DNA of 64,000 nt from BOG-908 sp965198915 (GCA_965198915.1 CBDAQC010000006.1:372001-436000); one strand, 5' to 3'; numbered from the stretch's first letter, positions 1-8,750 are shown. Program-made: numbers and translations. The notes: generated by a model not told the origin, from the sequence alone.

Positions 1-479
1 GTGTCGCCCTCCAGCGAGACGATGCCCTGGTAGCGCTCGGTGTCGACACCCTGGTCCACGGTGAAGGCCAGGTAGCCGGAGCCCAGAAGCTGGGCGGCGG
101 TGGGCTCGGGCGTCTGCGCCAGCAGGGACGCGAGCTTGTCCTCGTCCGCGCGCGCATAGCCGCGCAGCGCGCCGGCCTGCGTGCAGTCCGACAGCAGCAT
201 GGGCACCGGCCCGTCGCCCTTCGCCTGCAGCGAGAAGCTGCCGCGGTATTTCAGCGCGCTGGACAGGCCGGCCGACAGCGCCAGCGCCTCGCCCGCCAGG
301 CGGGTGACCGCCGGCGCGTTCTGGTGACGGCCGAGCAGCGCGTGGGCCAGCGCGCCCAGCCGCACCAGGCGGCCGCGCACCGGCCGGCTGGGCAGGTGGA
401 ACGGCGTGATGCCGCTGGTGACGACGATGTCCGGCACGTCCGGCCGGTTGGTATCGAGAATGGTGGGGGTGGCGGTCAT
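1..479 (-). CDS. hslO: Hsp33-family redox-regulated chaperone, 3' part outside the window
   Basis: Reading leftward from an ATG at 479, the frame stays open to the window edge (about 159 residues), so only the N-terminal part is visible. It shows Hsp33 features: a segment beginning VRGRLVRLG, then an ALSAGLSSALKYRGSFSLQ-like stretch and a LLSDCTQAGALRGYAR core. Hsp33 is a cytoplasmic holdase activated by oxidation of a C-terminal zinc-binding Cys region; that region lies beyond the window and cannot be checked. Family assignment is from recognised sequence pattern; the gene is probably intact but this is not testable here. Confidence 0.85.
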   Translation of the reverse strand, partial: MTATPTILDTNRPDVPDIVVTSGITPFHLPSRPVRGRLVRLGALAHALLGRHQNAPAVTRLAGEALALSAGLSSALKYRGSFSLQAKGDGPVPMLLSDCTQAGALRGYARADEDKLASLLAQTPEPTAAQLLGSGYLAFTVDQGVDTERYQGIVSLEGD

Positions 480-547
480 CGCGCGAAGATAGGGAGGCGG
501 GCGGCTGGGCGGAAGGCGTGGTGCCGCCCGGACTGCCACATCCGGCG

Positions 548-1276
548 TCACAGCGCTCTCCGGCACGGCGGGACACGCCGCGGCCAAGCGATCGTGATCG
601 TCTGTCGCGTGGCGTGCGGCGCGGCGGCCCTAGCAGTCGTTTGCGGGGCCTTGCTGCAACGCCTGCGGGTGTTCGGATCGCATATCGTCATCGCGCCGCA
701 GGCGCCGTGCGGCGTGTATTCCTGCACCGCGATGCGCAGGGCGCCGGCGAACTTGCCGGTCTGGATCACCTCGATCGAATTGCGAACGTCACGAACGAGA
801 CGAGGGCGTTCGACAGTTGATGGATCGTCCTGCCGTGCAGCATCAGGCGGTGCAGCGGCTGCGTATTGGCGCCGCCGGCCTCCGCGAGAAAGAACAGCGA
901 ACCCGACAGCCTCCCGCCCCGCCTTCGCCTGCCTGAAGAGAGAACCTTACCGTGTTGATTCCGGAATAGTTAGCTTTTATGTCTAACCCTTCCATGCCGT
1001 GACCAGCCAACGCGCAAACCTGCTGCGGCACGCTGCACAGATAGATGTCGTTGCGTTCCGCGGTGTCGACTCTGGGCGCTTCATGGACATAGGCGACGAG
1101 GTCCTGTCTCCCGAGAGAACCGCTTCGCCGGCCTGGCTGTAATGGGTCAGCCTGCGCGTGCCGCGCGCTTCATGGATGAACACGTCACCTGCCCTGACCT
1201 CGACGGCTGCGGTCTGCGCCACAGCCGCGCGCGCGGCGAATGCGAGAACCGGCAGCGCGCACAGGATTGGCTTCAT
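548..1276 (-). pseudogene. Decayed gene for a small secreted protein
   Basis: An ATG at 1276 opens a typical signal peptide (MKPILCALPVLAFAARAAVA) followed by about 35 residues, after which plausible coding sequence moves between frames at least three times. Recognisable continuation pieces are VPQQVCALAGHGMEGLDIKA (near 970-1030), LFFLAEAGGANTQPLHRLML (near 840-900) and VIQTGKFAGALRIAVQEYTP (near 710-770). No single frame spans the region. I read this as one frameshifted gene, not three small genes. The family is not recognised. Sequencing error is possible but would need several indels within 700 bp. Apart from this remnant the 480-1383 interval shows no gene. Confidence 0.5.
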
Positions 1277-1383
1277 GCGGCGATCCCTTCGAGGCCTGGG
1301 GCGAAACGCCCGGCGGCGAGCGGGACGGATTGAAGGACGGTCCGACGGCCGTTTCCGCCGACAAGGCGGTGAGGCCGCCCGGC

Positions 1384-1836
1384 TTACGGCCGGAGCGCCG
1401 CAAAGAACGTGCGCAGCAGCTCGCCGCACTCCGCCTCCCTTACCCCGCCGGTCACTTCCGGCACGTGCAGGCAGCCGGGGGCGGCGAACACGCGGGCGCC
1501 GTGCTCAACCCCGCCGCCTTTCGGATCGTAGGCGCCGAAGATCACGCGGCGGATGCGGAAATGCACGGCTGCGGCGGCGCACATGGCGCAGGGCTCCAGC
1601 GTCACCCACAGATCGCAGCCTGTCAGGCGCGTGCTGCCCAACGCGGCGGCAGCGGCGCGCATCGCCAGCAGCTCGGCATGCGCGCTGGCATCGTGCGTGG
1701 ACTCGGTGGCGTTGCCGGCCTCGGCCAGCACGGCGCCGTCCGGCGCCACGACCACGGCGCCCACGGGCACTTCGCCGCGTTCGGCGGCTTTGTGCGCCTG
1801 GGTCAAAGCGCGTTGCATCAGGGAGGGCAAGGCCAA
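1384..1836 (-). CDS. tadA: tRNA-specific adenosine deaminase (A34 to inosine)
   Basis: About 150 residues, the usual TadA length. The zinc/catalytic motifs are intact: HAE at residues 53-55 (E55 is the proton shuttle) and PCAMC at 82-86 (C83 and C86 bind zinc). The enzyme deaminates the wobble adenosine of tRNA-Arg(ACG) in the cytoplasm. The start shown is a TTG at 1836; an ATG at 1818 (MQRALTQA) is an alternative that would shorten the N-terminal helix by six residues. The upstream region overlaps a decayed copy of the intergenic palindrome family, so the leader may come from repeat sequence. Confidence 0.93.
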   Translation of the reverse strand: MALPSLMQRALTQAHKAAERGEVPVGAVVVAPDGAVLAEAGNATESTHDASAHAELLAMRAAAAALGSTRLTGCDLWVTLEPCAMCAAAAVHFRIRRVIFGAYDPKGGGVEHGARVFAAPGCLHVPEVTGGVREAECGELLRTFFAALRP

Positions 1837-1977
1837 AAAACCTTTATCTCCCCGCTTGCACGACGGCCTAGCCTGCTTATGCAGGCGCGCGCGCCGGCCA
1901 AGACGGAGCGGGCCATGGTGCAGGCGCGGGGAGCAAAAGTTTTTTGCTTCTTTTTTTCAAAAAAGAAGGCCTTGCTT
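1829..1977. repeat. Intergenic AT-arm palindrome R1 (left arm decayed)
   Basis: The right arm (1931-1973) is canonical, with the AGCAAAA/TTTTGCT hairpin followed by a T-rich run and the CTTC...GAAG hairpin. The left arm (about 1829-1850) is eroded to an AAGGCCAAAAAACC-like remnant. It lies between divergent tadA and the C26 hydrolase gene. Confidence 0.75.
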
Positions 1978-2016
1978 GCCTCGCTTAACCACCCCCACCC
2001 AGCTAGCACTCCAACC

Positions 2017-2739
2017 ATGACCCGCCCCCGCAAGCCGCTCATCGGCATCACCCTCGATTCCGAGCAGCCAGGCGGCTACTCCCTCTATCCCTGGTATGCC
2101 CTGCGGACCAACTACGCCGCCGCCATTGCCGAAGCGGGCGGCGTACCCGTGGCCCTGCCGCACCACGCCGAACTGGCGGCCGACATGCTGGACGCGATCG
2201 ACGCGCTGGTAGTCACCGGCGGCGCGTTCGACGTGGACCCCGCGCTGTATGGCGCCACCGACACGCACGCCACCGTGACGCTGAAATCCGGCCGCACCCT
2301 GGCCGAACGCGCGCTGCTGGACGGCGCGCTGGCGCGCGACATGCCGGTGCTGGGCATCTGCGGCGGCGAGCAGTTGCTGGCCGTGGCGCTCGGCGGCACG
2401 CTGATCCAGCACATACCGGACAGCGTAGCGGACGCGCTGGCCCACGAACAGCCGAACCCGCGCGATCAGCCGGGCCACAGCGTGACGGTGACGCCCGGCA
2501 CCCTGCTGCACCGCATCGTGCAGCGGGGCGAGATGGCGGTGAACTCGTCCCACCACCAGGCGGTGCTGCGGGCGGGGCCGCGCGCCCGGGTGAACGCGGT
2601 GGCATCGGACGGCGTGGTGGAAGGCGTGGAAGACCCGGAGCGGCGCTTCTGCCTGGGCGTGCAGTGGCACCCGGAGTTCCTGATCGACGGCGGCGACGCG
2701 CTGATCTTCGCGGCCCTGGTCCAGGCGGCCGGCACGTGA
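2017..2739 (+). CDS. Class I glutamine amidotransferase-like hydrolase (peptidase C26, PuuD-like)
   Basis: 240 residues. The glutamine-amidotransferase catalytic triad is visible: nucleophile C115 in LGICGGEQ, and H218 and E220 in GVQWHPEF. Family members (gamma-glutamyl-GABA hydrolase, PuuD) cut gamma-glutamyl bonds in polyamine breakdown; the exact substrate here is unknown. The ATG at 2017 gives the family N-terminus (KPLIGITLD); the open frame continues far upstream but that part is repeat and antisense of tadA. The last codons overlap the start of the pseudouridine synthase gene by 4 bp (GTGA), implying translational coupling. A gamma-glutamylputrescine-oxidase-like gene is found far away at 41480. 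Confidence 0.85.
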   Translation: MTRPRKPLIGITLDSEQPGGYSLYPWYALRTNYAAAIAEAGGVPVALPHHAELAADMLDAIDALVVTGGAFDVDPALYGATDTHATVTLKSGRTLAERALLDGALARDMPVLGICGGEQLLAVALGGTLIQHIPDSVADALAHEQPNPRDQPGHSVTVTPGTLLHRIVQRGEMAVNSSHHQAVLRAGPRARVNAVASDGVVEGVEDPERRFCLGVQWHPEFLIDGGDALIFAALVQAAGT

Positions 2740-3479
2740 GCGGCACGGACGAGACGCCCCCCGGCCGCGAGGGCGACCGCATCGCCAAATGGCTGGCGCG
2801 CGCGGGCGTGGCGAGCCGGCGGGATGCGGAGCGGCTGATCAGCGAGGGCCGCGTGTCGTTGAACGGCGCGGCGGTGACGCACCCGGCCACCTTCGTCGCG
2901 GCCGGTGACATCGTGCAGGTGGCGGGCGTGGTGGTGGACGCGCCGGCGCGGGCGCGGCTGTGGCGCTACCACAAGCCGGACGGGCTGATGACCACGCACC
3001 GCGACCCCGAAGGCCGGCCCACCGTGTTCCAGAAGATGCCCGCCACCATGCCGCGCGTGGTCAGCGTGGGGCGGCTGGACCTGAACAGCGAGGGCCTGCT
3101 TCTGCTGACCAATGACGGCGCGCTGGCCCGGCAACTGGAACTGCCCAGCAACGGCTGGATACGCCGCTACCGCGTGCGCGTGCACGGTGACATCGAGCCG
3201 CAGCGCCTGGCCGACCTGGCGCGCGGCCTGGTGATCGACGGCACGCGCTACGCCGGCATCGAGGCGGGGCTGGACAGCCGCAAGGGCACGAATGCCTGGC
3301 TGACCGTGTCGCTGCGCGAAGGCCGCAACCGGGAGATACGCCGGGTGATGGGGCATTTGAACCTGAGCGTCACCCGGCTGATACGGATCGCATACGGGCC
3401 GTTTCAGTTAGGTAACTTGGCGCGGGGAGAAATTGCCGAGGTGCCGCCCAAGGTTCTGCGCGAGCAATTGCCTAGGTAG
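2736..3479 (+). CDS. rluB: Pseudouridine synthase, RsuA/RluB family
   Basis: 247 residues starting at a GTG that overlaps the previous stop. An S4 RNA-binding domain occupies roughly residues 13-60 (RIAKWLARAGVASRRDAERL), followed by the catalytic domain with the GRLDLNSEG motif (catalytic Asp about residue 115) and the REGRNREIRRV signature near the C-terminus. It isomerises a uridine in rRNA, by family most often 23S U2605 (RluB) or its equivalent. RsuA or RluF specificity cannot be excluded from sequence alone. A hairpin at 3512-3530 follows and may end the transcript. Confidence 0.88.
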   Translation: MSGTDETPPGREGDRIAKWLARAGVASRRDAERLISEGRVSLNGAAVTHPATFVAAGDIVQVAGVVVDAPARARLWRYHKPDGLMTTHRDPEGRPTVFQKMPATMPRVVSVGRLDLNSEGLLLLTNDGALARQLELPSNGWIRRYRVRVHGDIEPQRLADLARGLVIDGTRYAGIEAGLDSRKGTNAWLTVSLREGRNREIRRVMGHLNLSVTRLIRIAYGPFQLGNLARGEIAEVPPKVLREQLPR

Positions 3480-3511
3480 GCAGGCGAGCCTAGGCCTATC
3501 TTGTTGCCAGA

Positions 3512-3530
3512 CAGAAGCGGGACGCTTCTG
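3512..3530 (+). terminator. Hairpin downstream of rluB
   Basis: Perfect 8-bp stem CAGAAGCG / CGCTTCTG with a 3-nt loop, 32 bp after the stop codon. There is no clear T-run behind it, so termination is plausible but not certain. The rest of the 3480-3700 interval shows nothing else convincing. Confidence 0.45.
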
Positions 3531-3700
3531 GTTCTGCCGATGCACGTTCAGCCCGGACGCGCGAGCGCCCGCCGCGCTTGCTTCCTATGTTGCCTGCCGG
3601 ACACAGTGATACTTAGAAGCATCGGTGTTGCACGCGAGCACTCCCGAAACGGCGGGATTTGGCGGAGATAGAGCGCACCAACAAGCAGCCAGAAGAAGCC

Positions 3701-4798
3701 ATGAAACTTCGCCACATTCTCCTCGCCACGTTCGCAATCCTGCCTGCCGCCGCCTTGGCCCAGCCGATTTCCGGCCCGTATGTGGATATCGGCGGCGGGG
3801 GCAACTTCCTACAAAACCAGAAAGAGACGCCGTACGAAAACTTCGGCCCGGCCGCACGGGATTTCACGTTCAACCAGGGCATTGCCGGTCAGGCGGGCGT
3901 GGGGTACGGCCTGGGCAACGGCTTCCGATTGGAGCTGAACGGAGACTACACGTACAACCACGTGCATGGCGTAAAAGGCACGATCGACCCGCTGCGGGCT
4001 GGCGGCACGGAGGAGCAATATGGCGGGTTCTTTAACGCGCTGTATGATTTCGACCTGGGCCTTCCCGTCACTCCGTATGTCGGGGCTGGTGCCGGCGCGC
4101 AGGCGGTAGAACTCTACCATGTCAATTCGAGTGGCTATCGCGTCATCGACACGCCCACGCAAAGCCCGACGAAAACCCAGTTTGCCTACCAGGCGATTGC
4201 TGGCGCCAGCCTTCCGTTGTTCATTCCTGGCCTGTCGCTCACCGCGGAATACCGGTTCGTCGGGGTGATCGAGCCGCAACCTTACGTGCGCAACGATCGG
4301 ACCGAGACGCAGGCCGACGGCGTGGTCTATCAATATCGTGGAACGTTCAACAACATCTTCAGCCACCAGGCGCTGATCGGCCTGCGCTACGCCTTCGGCC
4401 GCCCACCCGCACCGCCGGTGCAGGCACAAGCCGCCGCCACGCAGACCGCAGCCCCCGCACCCGAACCTTCCCGCACCTACCTGGTGTTCTTCGATTGGGA
4501 CCGCGCGGACCTGACCGCGCGCGCCCGCCAGATCGTGGCCGAAGCCGCGCAGGCCTCAACCCACGTGCAGACGACGCAGATACAGGTGAACGGCTACACG
4601 GATCTGTCCGGCACCGCGGCCTACAACCAGCGCCTGTCCGTGCGCCGCGCGCAGAGCGTGGAGGCCGAGCTGGTGCGGGACGGGGTGAACCGCAGCGAGA
4701 TCAGCATACACGGTTATGGTGAGAGCAATCCGTTGGTGCAGACCGCCAAGGGGGTGCGGGAGCCGCAGAACCGGCGGGTGGAGATTATACTGAAATAA
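3701..4798 (+). CDS. OmpA-family outer-membrane protein
   Basis: 365 residues. The signal peptide (MKLRHILLATFAILPAAALA) ends at an ALA-Q cleavage site. Residues about 25-240 have alternating, aromatic-rich strands expected of an eight-stranded barrel (GPYVDIGGGGNF, GYGLGNGFRLELNGDYTY, LSLTAEYRFVGV). A Pro/Ala linker is followed by an OmpA/MotB peptidoglycan-binding domain (about 255-365; YLVFFDWDRADLT, NGYTDLSGT, RRVEIILK). The ATG at 3701 is chosen for its signal peptide and the AGAAGAAG ribosome-binding sequence just before it. It anchors the outer membrane to murein. Palindrome R2 follows its stop immediately. Confidence 0.9.
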   Translation: MKLRHILLATFAILPAAALAQPISGPYVDIGGGGNFLQNQKETPYENFGPAARDFTFNQGIAGQAGVGYGLGNGFRLELNGDYTYNHVHGVKGTIDPLRAGGTEEQYGGFFNALYDFDLGLPVTPYVGAGAGAQAVELYHVNSSGYRVIDTPTQSPTKTQFAYQAIAGASLPLFIPGLSLTAEYRFVGVIEPQPYVRNDRTETQADGVVYQYRGTFNNIFSHQALIGLRYAFGRPPAPPVQAQAAATQTAAPAPEPSRTYLVFFDWDRADLTARARQIVAEAAQASTHVQTTQIQVNGYTDLSGTAAYNQRLSVRRAQSVEAELVRDGVNRSEISIHGYGESNPLVQTAKGVREPQNRRVEIILK

Positions 4799-4966
4799 GG
4801 AAGGCCTTCTTTTCTGAAGAAAAGAAGCAAAAGACTTTTGTCCTCACGCCTGCATTACCGCGCGCTCTCGTCATGCCGACATGCCTAGTGGCAGAACGAG
4901 GGCGCGCTCTGATGCGAGCGCAGAGACAAAAGTCTTTTGCTTCTTTTCTTCAGAAAAGAAGGCCTA
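4799..4966. repeat. Intergenic AT-arm palindrome R2 (complete)
   Basis: Arms at 4801-4840 and 4927-4966, both of CTTC/GAAG type, flank a spacer with its own inverted segments (CGCGCTCTCGT against ACGAGGGCGCG). The first arm starts two bases after the OmpA stop codon. It lies between convergent genes, where a bidirectional terminator would make sense. Confidence 0.85.
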
Positions 4967-4974
4967 GCCTTCTG

Positions 4975-6474
4975 CTACGCCGCCAGCAGCTCCCGCAACG
5001 CCCCCGTCAGATCCGCCATCCCGAACGGCTTCGGCAGGAACCGTATGTCCGCCGCCTGCAGATCCCGCCGCAAGGACGCATCCGCATAACCGGACATCAG
5101 GATTGCCGGCAGCCCCGCCTGGCCCTCGCGCAGCGCGCGCACCAGCGCCGGCCCGTCCAGCCCCGGCATCACCACGTCCGAGATCACGCAGGCCAGCGCG
5201 CTGCGCAGCCCGCCCGCGTCCACCAGCTCCAGCGCGTCTTCCGCGCAGGTGGCCGCCACCACCTGCCAGCCCGCGCGCTGCAGCACGCGCTCGGCCAGGC
5301 GGCGGACATGCGCCTCGTCGTCCACCAGCAGCAGCGTGCGGCTTAGCCGTGCGGCACGCGGCGCGGGCGGGGGCGCGGGCGGCGCCGGCTGCCAGATCGC
5401 GGACTCCTCATGGCGGGGCAACAGGATGTCGAACCGCGTGCCTTCGTCCGGCACGCTGTGCACCGCCATGAAGCCACCCGACTGGCGCACGATGCCGTGC
5501 ACGGTGGACAGGCCAAGCCCGGTGCCGCCGGACTCGCGCCGTGTGGTGAAGAACGGCTCGAAGATGCGCGGCAGCACGTCGGCCGGGATGCCTGTGCCGG
5601 TGTCCGACACGCTCAGAAGCGCGTAGCGGCCGGGCGGCACGGTCTCGCCGCCCAGGCTCTCCGGGCTCAGCTTCAACGCGTGCCCGGTGGCAATGCGCAG
5701 CGTGCCGCCGCCCGGCATGGCATGGCGCGCGTTCACCGCCAGGTTCACCAGCACCTGGTCGAGCTGGGTGGGGTCGATCCTGATCTGGCGTCCCGGCTCT
5801 TCCAGCGCCAGTTCCAGCCTGATGCCGGCGCCCAGCAGGCGTTCCAGCAGCTTGGCCAGCGCGCGCACCGCATCGTTCAGCGCCAGCACGCGCGGCTGTA
5901 ACGTCTGCTGCCGGCTGAAGGCCAGCAATTGCCGCACCAGTGCCGCGCCGCGGTCGGCACTCTCGCGCACCATGCGCAAATCGGCGGCGTCTTCCGCCCT
6001 GCCCTGGGCACGCGATTGCAGATCCTCGGTTGCGCCGATGATGGCCGTCAGCAGGTTGTTGAAATCATGCGCGATGCCGCCTGCAAGTTCGCCCACCGCC
6101 TGCAGCCGCTGCGCCTGGCCGAGCTGCTCTTCCATGTCGCACTCGCGGGTGATGTCGGTCACCCGCAACAGCGCGCCGGACGGCTGCACCGGCAGCAAAG
6201 ACAACCGCAAGGACCGGCGCACGCCGTCCGCGGTGCGTGAGACGGTGATCTGCTCCTGCTGTCCGTCCTGCAGCTTGCCTTGCAGCACAACGGCCTGTTT
6301 GGGCAGGGTGGCCCAGGCGGCCTCGCCTTCGGTGGCGCCGGTCAGCACGGTGAAGCGGGGGTTGGCGCGCAGCACCTGGCCGCGGGCGTCCAGGGCGGCC
6401 ACGCCGTCCGCCACATCCTGGAAGACGGTCTCGGCGATGGCAGCGTCCCGGCGGAAGAGGCGGCCGACCTTCAT
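4975..6474 (-). CDS. cckA: CckA-like hybrid histidine kinase/response regulator
   Basis: 499 residues. A PAS-like sensor (about 10-110) is followed by a HisKA domain with phospho-acceptor H136 in AGGIAHDFNNLL, an ATPase domain (N248; G-boxes DTGTGIP 291-297 and GGTGLGLS 316-323), a Pro/Ala linker and a receiver domain with D433 in ISDVVMPGLDG. In alphaproteobacteria CckA phosphorylates CtrA and CpdR through ChpT to control cell cycle and flagellar genes. Unlike full-length CckA (about 690 residues with two membrane segments), no transmembrane segment and only one PAS are visible. It lies downstream of flhB. The CckA name is an inference from the HisKA sequence and context; another PAS hybrid kinase is possible. 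Confidence 0.7.
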   Translation of the reverse strand: MKVGRLFRRDAAIAETVFQDVADGVAALDARGQVLRANPRFTVLTGATEGEAAWATLPKQAVVLQGKLQDGQQEQITVSRTADGVRRSLRLSLLPVQPSGALLRVTDITRECDMEEQLGQAQRLQAVGELAGGIAHDFNNLLTAIIGATEDLQSRAQGRAEDAADLRMVRESADRGAALVRQLLAFSRQQTLQPRVLALNDAVRALAKLLERLLGAGIRLELALEEPGRQIRIDPTQLDQVLVNLAVNARHAMPGGGTLRIATGHALKLSPESLGGETVPPGRYALLSVSDTGTGIPADVLPRIFEPFFTTRRESGGTGLGLSTVHGIVRQSGGFMAVHSVPDEGTRFDILLPRHEESAIWQPAPPAPPPAPRAARLSRTLLLVDDEAHVRRLAERVLQRAGWQVVAATCAEDALELVDAGGLRSALACVISDVVMPGLDGPALVRALREGQAGLPAILMSGYADASLRRDLQAADIRFLPKPFGMADLTGALRELLAA

Positions 6475-6559
6475 TGCGGGAAGCTAGGCCTTGCTTGCGC
6501 GGTGGGACCGCAGAATCCTCGCATCCGGGCGAGGCTGGGCCGTGGCGCGGGCGGCAGGC

Positions 6560-7594
6560 TCACAGCCGCCCCGGCCGCGTCCGCAGCCGCCACACGAACG
6601 CAATAACCTCAGCCACTGCCTTGAAGTGCTCCGCCGGGATTTCCGTATCGATTTCCACCCGGAACAGCGCGCGCGCAAGAGGCGGATTGGCCACAATCGG
6701 CACGCGATGCGCGCGAGCCAGTTTGCGTATTCGCGCCGCCACCTCGTCCGCACCCTTGGCCACGATGCGGGGCGCCCCCTGCGCGCCGCGCTCATAGGCC
6801 AGCGCCACCGCGTAATGGGTGGGGTTGGTGATCACCACCGAGGCTTTCGGCACCGCCAGCAGCATGCGCCGCCGCCGCCGTGACCGGGCGAGCTGGCGCA
6901 GCCGCTGCTTGATCTGCGGGTTGCCCTCGTTGTCCTTGTGCTCATCCTTCAGCTCCTGCAGGCTCATGCGAAGCTGGCGCATGTGGCGCAGCCGTTCCCA
7001 GGCCAGGTCGGCGCCGGCGATCACCGTCTGCGCGCCCAGCATCAGCAGGATCAGGCTGCGGGCGTGCCCGGCCGCATGGTGCAGGATGGTGGCGGGCGCC
7101 GCACCCGGCAAAGCCAGCAGTTCCGGCACCAGGCGGCTGATCGCGGCATATAGGCAACCCGTCATCACCCCCAGCTTGACCAGCGATTTGCCGAGCTGGA
7201 CCAGCGTCTGCGGACTGAGCACCCGCTTGATGCCGGAGAGCGGGCTGATGCGGGAGAAATCCGGCTGCAGTGCCATGCCGTGTACCAGGAACCCGGTCTG
7301 CAGAAGCGTGGCCGCGGCGTACGCCGCCAGTCCTGCCGCGGCAGGCGGGCCCACGGCCAGCAGCAGCGCACGTCCCACCGCCGAGAAGGTTTGCGAACCC
7401 TCGAAATGCGTCTGTTGCAACGAAGCGGTAAGCCAGCGCGCGACCGCGCTGCTGTCCGCTCGGGCGGACAGCACGACCAGCCCGGCCGAAAGCCCCGCCA
7501 GCATGGATGCGTCACGCGAGACAGGGCTGCGCCCGTCCTGCCGTGCCTTTTCCAGCCGGCGTTGCGATGGTTGTTCGGTCTTTTCGTCCGACAT
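6560..7594 (-). CDS. flhB: Flagellar export apparatus switch protein FlhB
   Basis: 344 residues. The N-terminus (EKTEQPSQRRLEKARQDG) is diagnostic, four hydrophobic segments follow, and the cytoplasmic domain has the autocleavage motif NPTH at 257-260 (cleavage between N257 and P258). FlhB sits in the inner membrane at the base of the flagellar type III export gate and switches substrate class from rod/hook to filament. It is the last gene of the leftward flagellar block, 6 bp after fliR; cckA follows on the same strand. Confidence 0.96.
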   Translation of the reverse strand: MSDEKTEQPSQRRLEKARQDGRSPVSRDASMLAGLSAGLVVLSARADSSAVARWLTASLQQTHFEGSQTFSAVGRALLLAVGPPAAAGLAAYAAATLLQTGFLVHGMALQPDFSRISPLSGIKRVLSPQTLVQLGKSLVKLGVMTGCLYAAISRLVPELLALPGAAPATILHHAAGHARSLILLMLGAQTVIAGADLAWERLRHMRQLRMSLQELKDEHKDNEGNPQIKQRLRQLARSRRRRRMLLAVPKASVVITNPTHYAVALAYERGAQGAPRIVAKGADEVAARIRKLARAHRVPIVANPPLARALFRVEIDTEIPAEHFKAVAEVIAFVWRLRTRPGRL

Positions 7595-7600
7595 CGCTGC

Positions 7601-8377
7601 CTAGGAGCCGGGCAGTGCTAGGAAACCCTCATGCACCGCGCCCAGCCACACGCGCACCATAGGCGCGCCCAGCAAAGCGAGCAGTATCAGACCGCCCAGC
7701 ACCTGGCCGGGCAGCGCCACGAAATGCACCTGTATCTGCGGCACCAGCCGCGCCAGCAGCCCCAGCGCCACCTGCCACACCAGCGAGACAAGGATGAACG
7801 GGGCCGCCAGGCTGAGCGCCAGCGAGAAGCTGGCGGAGACCGCATGCACGGCCACCTGCGCCAGATCGTCCGCCGGCAGCGCGCCGCCCGGCGGAAACAC
7901 CGCGTAGCTGCGGGCCAGCGCGCCCAGCGGCAACGCGTACAATCCGCTGGATAGTATCAGCACCGGCGCCAGCAGGTTGAACAGCCGGCCGATTACGGCA
8001 GATTGCGCGCCCAGCATCGGATCTTGCTGCAGCACGCTGGACAGGCCGGTATGCAGCGAGATCACCTGGCCCAGAACAGGCAGGGCGAGCGCCAGCAGCC
8101 TGGCCAGCCAGCCCAGCAATCCGCCGGCCAGCAGCTCGGCCGCAACCATGCCGGCCAGGCGCAGGAAGCTTTCGGGCGCGCGCGGCATCACCGGCGCCAG
8201 GCCGGGCACCAGCAGGACCGCAAGCCCGATCGTCAGCCCGGCGCGCACGATCGCCGGCGGCTCCTCCTCGCCCAGGCCGGGCAGCAGCATGACCGCGGCG
8301 CCGCAGCGGCACAGCACCAGCATGAACGCGAAAGCCAGCGCGGACAGCGCCGCACTGTCCAGATCGGGTGTGGGCAA
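7601..8377 (-). CDS. fliR: Flagellar biosynthesis protein FliR
   Basis: 258 residues with about six membrane segments, matching FliR length and hydrophobicity (LGQVISLHTGLSSVLQQDP, VLGGLILLALLGAPMV). The export gate in the inner membrane is built from FliP, FliQ and FliR. I place the start at a TTG (8377) two bases after the fliQ stop, because an ATG-initiated upstream version would run through fliQ in another frame and the protein aligns in length only from here. Confidence 0.93.
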   Translation of the reverse strand: MPTPDLDSAALSALAFAFMLVLCRCGAAVMLLPGLGEEEPPAIVRAGLTIGLAVLLVPGLAPVMPRAPESFLRLAGMVAAELLAGGLLGWLARLLALALPVLGQVISLHTGLSSVLQQDPMLGAQSAVIGRLFNLLAPVLILSSGLYALPLGALARSYAVFPPGGALPADDLAQVAVHAVSASFSLALSLAAPFILVSLVWQVALGLLARLVPQIQVHFVALPGQVLGGLILLALLGAPMVRVWLGAVHEGFLALPGS

Positions 8378-8379
8378 GG

Positions 8380-8652
8380 CTACTGGCCGCCTATGGCGAC
8401 GATCTTGTCCGCCATCTCGTGCATGTAGTCCGTCAGCACGCGCAGCAGAAACGGCCCGGACACCCACAGCGACGCGCCGGTGGCGAGCAGCTTGGGCAGG
8501 AACGAGACGGTGCTGTCACTGATCTGGGTGACGGCTTGCAGGATGGCGATGATCAGGCCGGCCGCCAGCGACGCAAGCAGAATGGGCGTGCACATTTTCA
8601 GCGTGGCCAGCATGGCGGAGTGCAGGATCAGGGCGGTGTCTAGATCCTGCAT
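8380..8652 (-). CDS. fliQ: Flagellar biosynthesis protein FliQ
   Basis: 90 residues with two transmembrane helices, typical for FliQ (LASLAAGLIIAILQAVTQI, then ATGASLWVSGPFLL). Part of the export gate. The start is the ATG at 8652 (MQDLDTALILH); a longer reading would begin inside the AT-rich repeat arm and encode repeat-derived FSKKKAF residues, so it is rejected. The gene is separated from upstream fliE by a single repeat arm (R3). Confidence 0.95.
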   Translation of the reverse strand: MQDLDTALILHSAMLATLKMCTPILLASLAAGLIIAILQAVTQISDSTVSFLPKLLATGASLWVSGPFLLRVLTDYMHEMADKIVAIGGQ

Positions 8653-8677
8653 TCTTTGTCCTGCTTTAGAAGAAAGG

Positions 8678-8716
8678 AAGGCCTTCTTTTTTGAAAAAAG
8701 AAGCAAAAAACTTTTG
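8678..8716. repeat. Single AT arm R3 between fliE and fliQ
   Basis: One CTTC/GAAG arm without an opposite arm. On the minus strand (direction of the flagellar operon) it reads CAAAAGTTTTTTG followed by CTTCTTTTTTC, i.e. a weak hairpin plus T-run, as in an attenuator. The flanking CCGCTGTCGCGG resembles the spacer of the CGACAG subfamily. Confidence 0.75.
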
Positions 8717-8750
8717 ACTCCGCTGTCGCGGACACTTGCGGCAATTTTCG

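Noticed and set aside
3531..3600. GTTCTGCC-like stretch after rluB as another palindrome copy
   Set aside because: No arm sequence is adjacent; the short match to the spacer is not enough.
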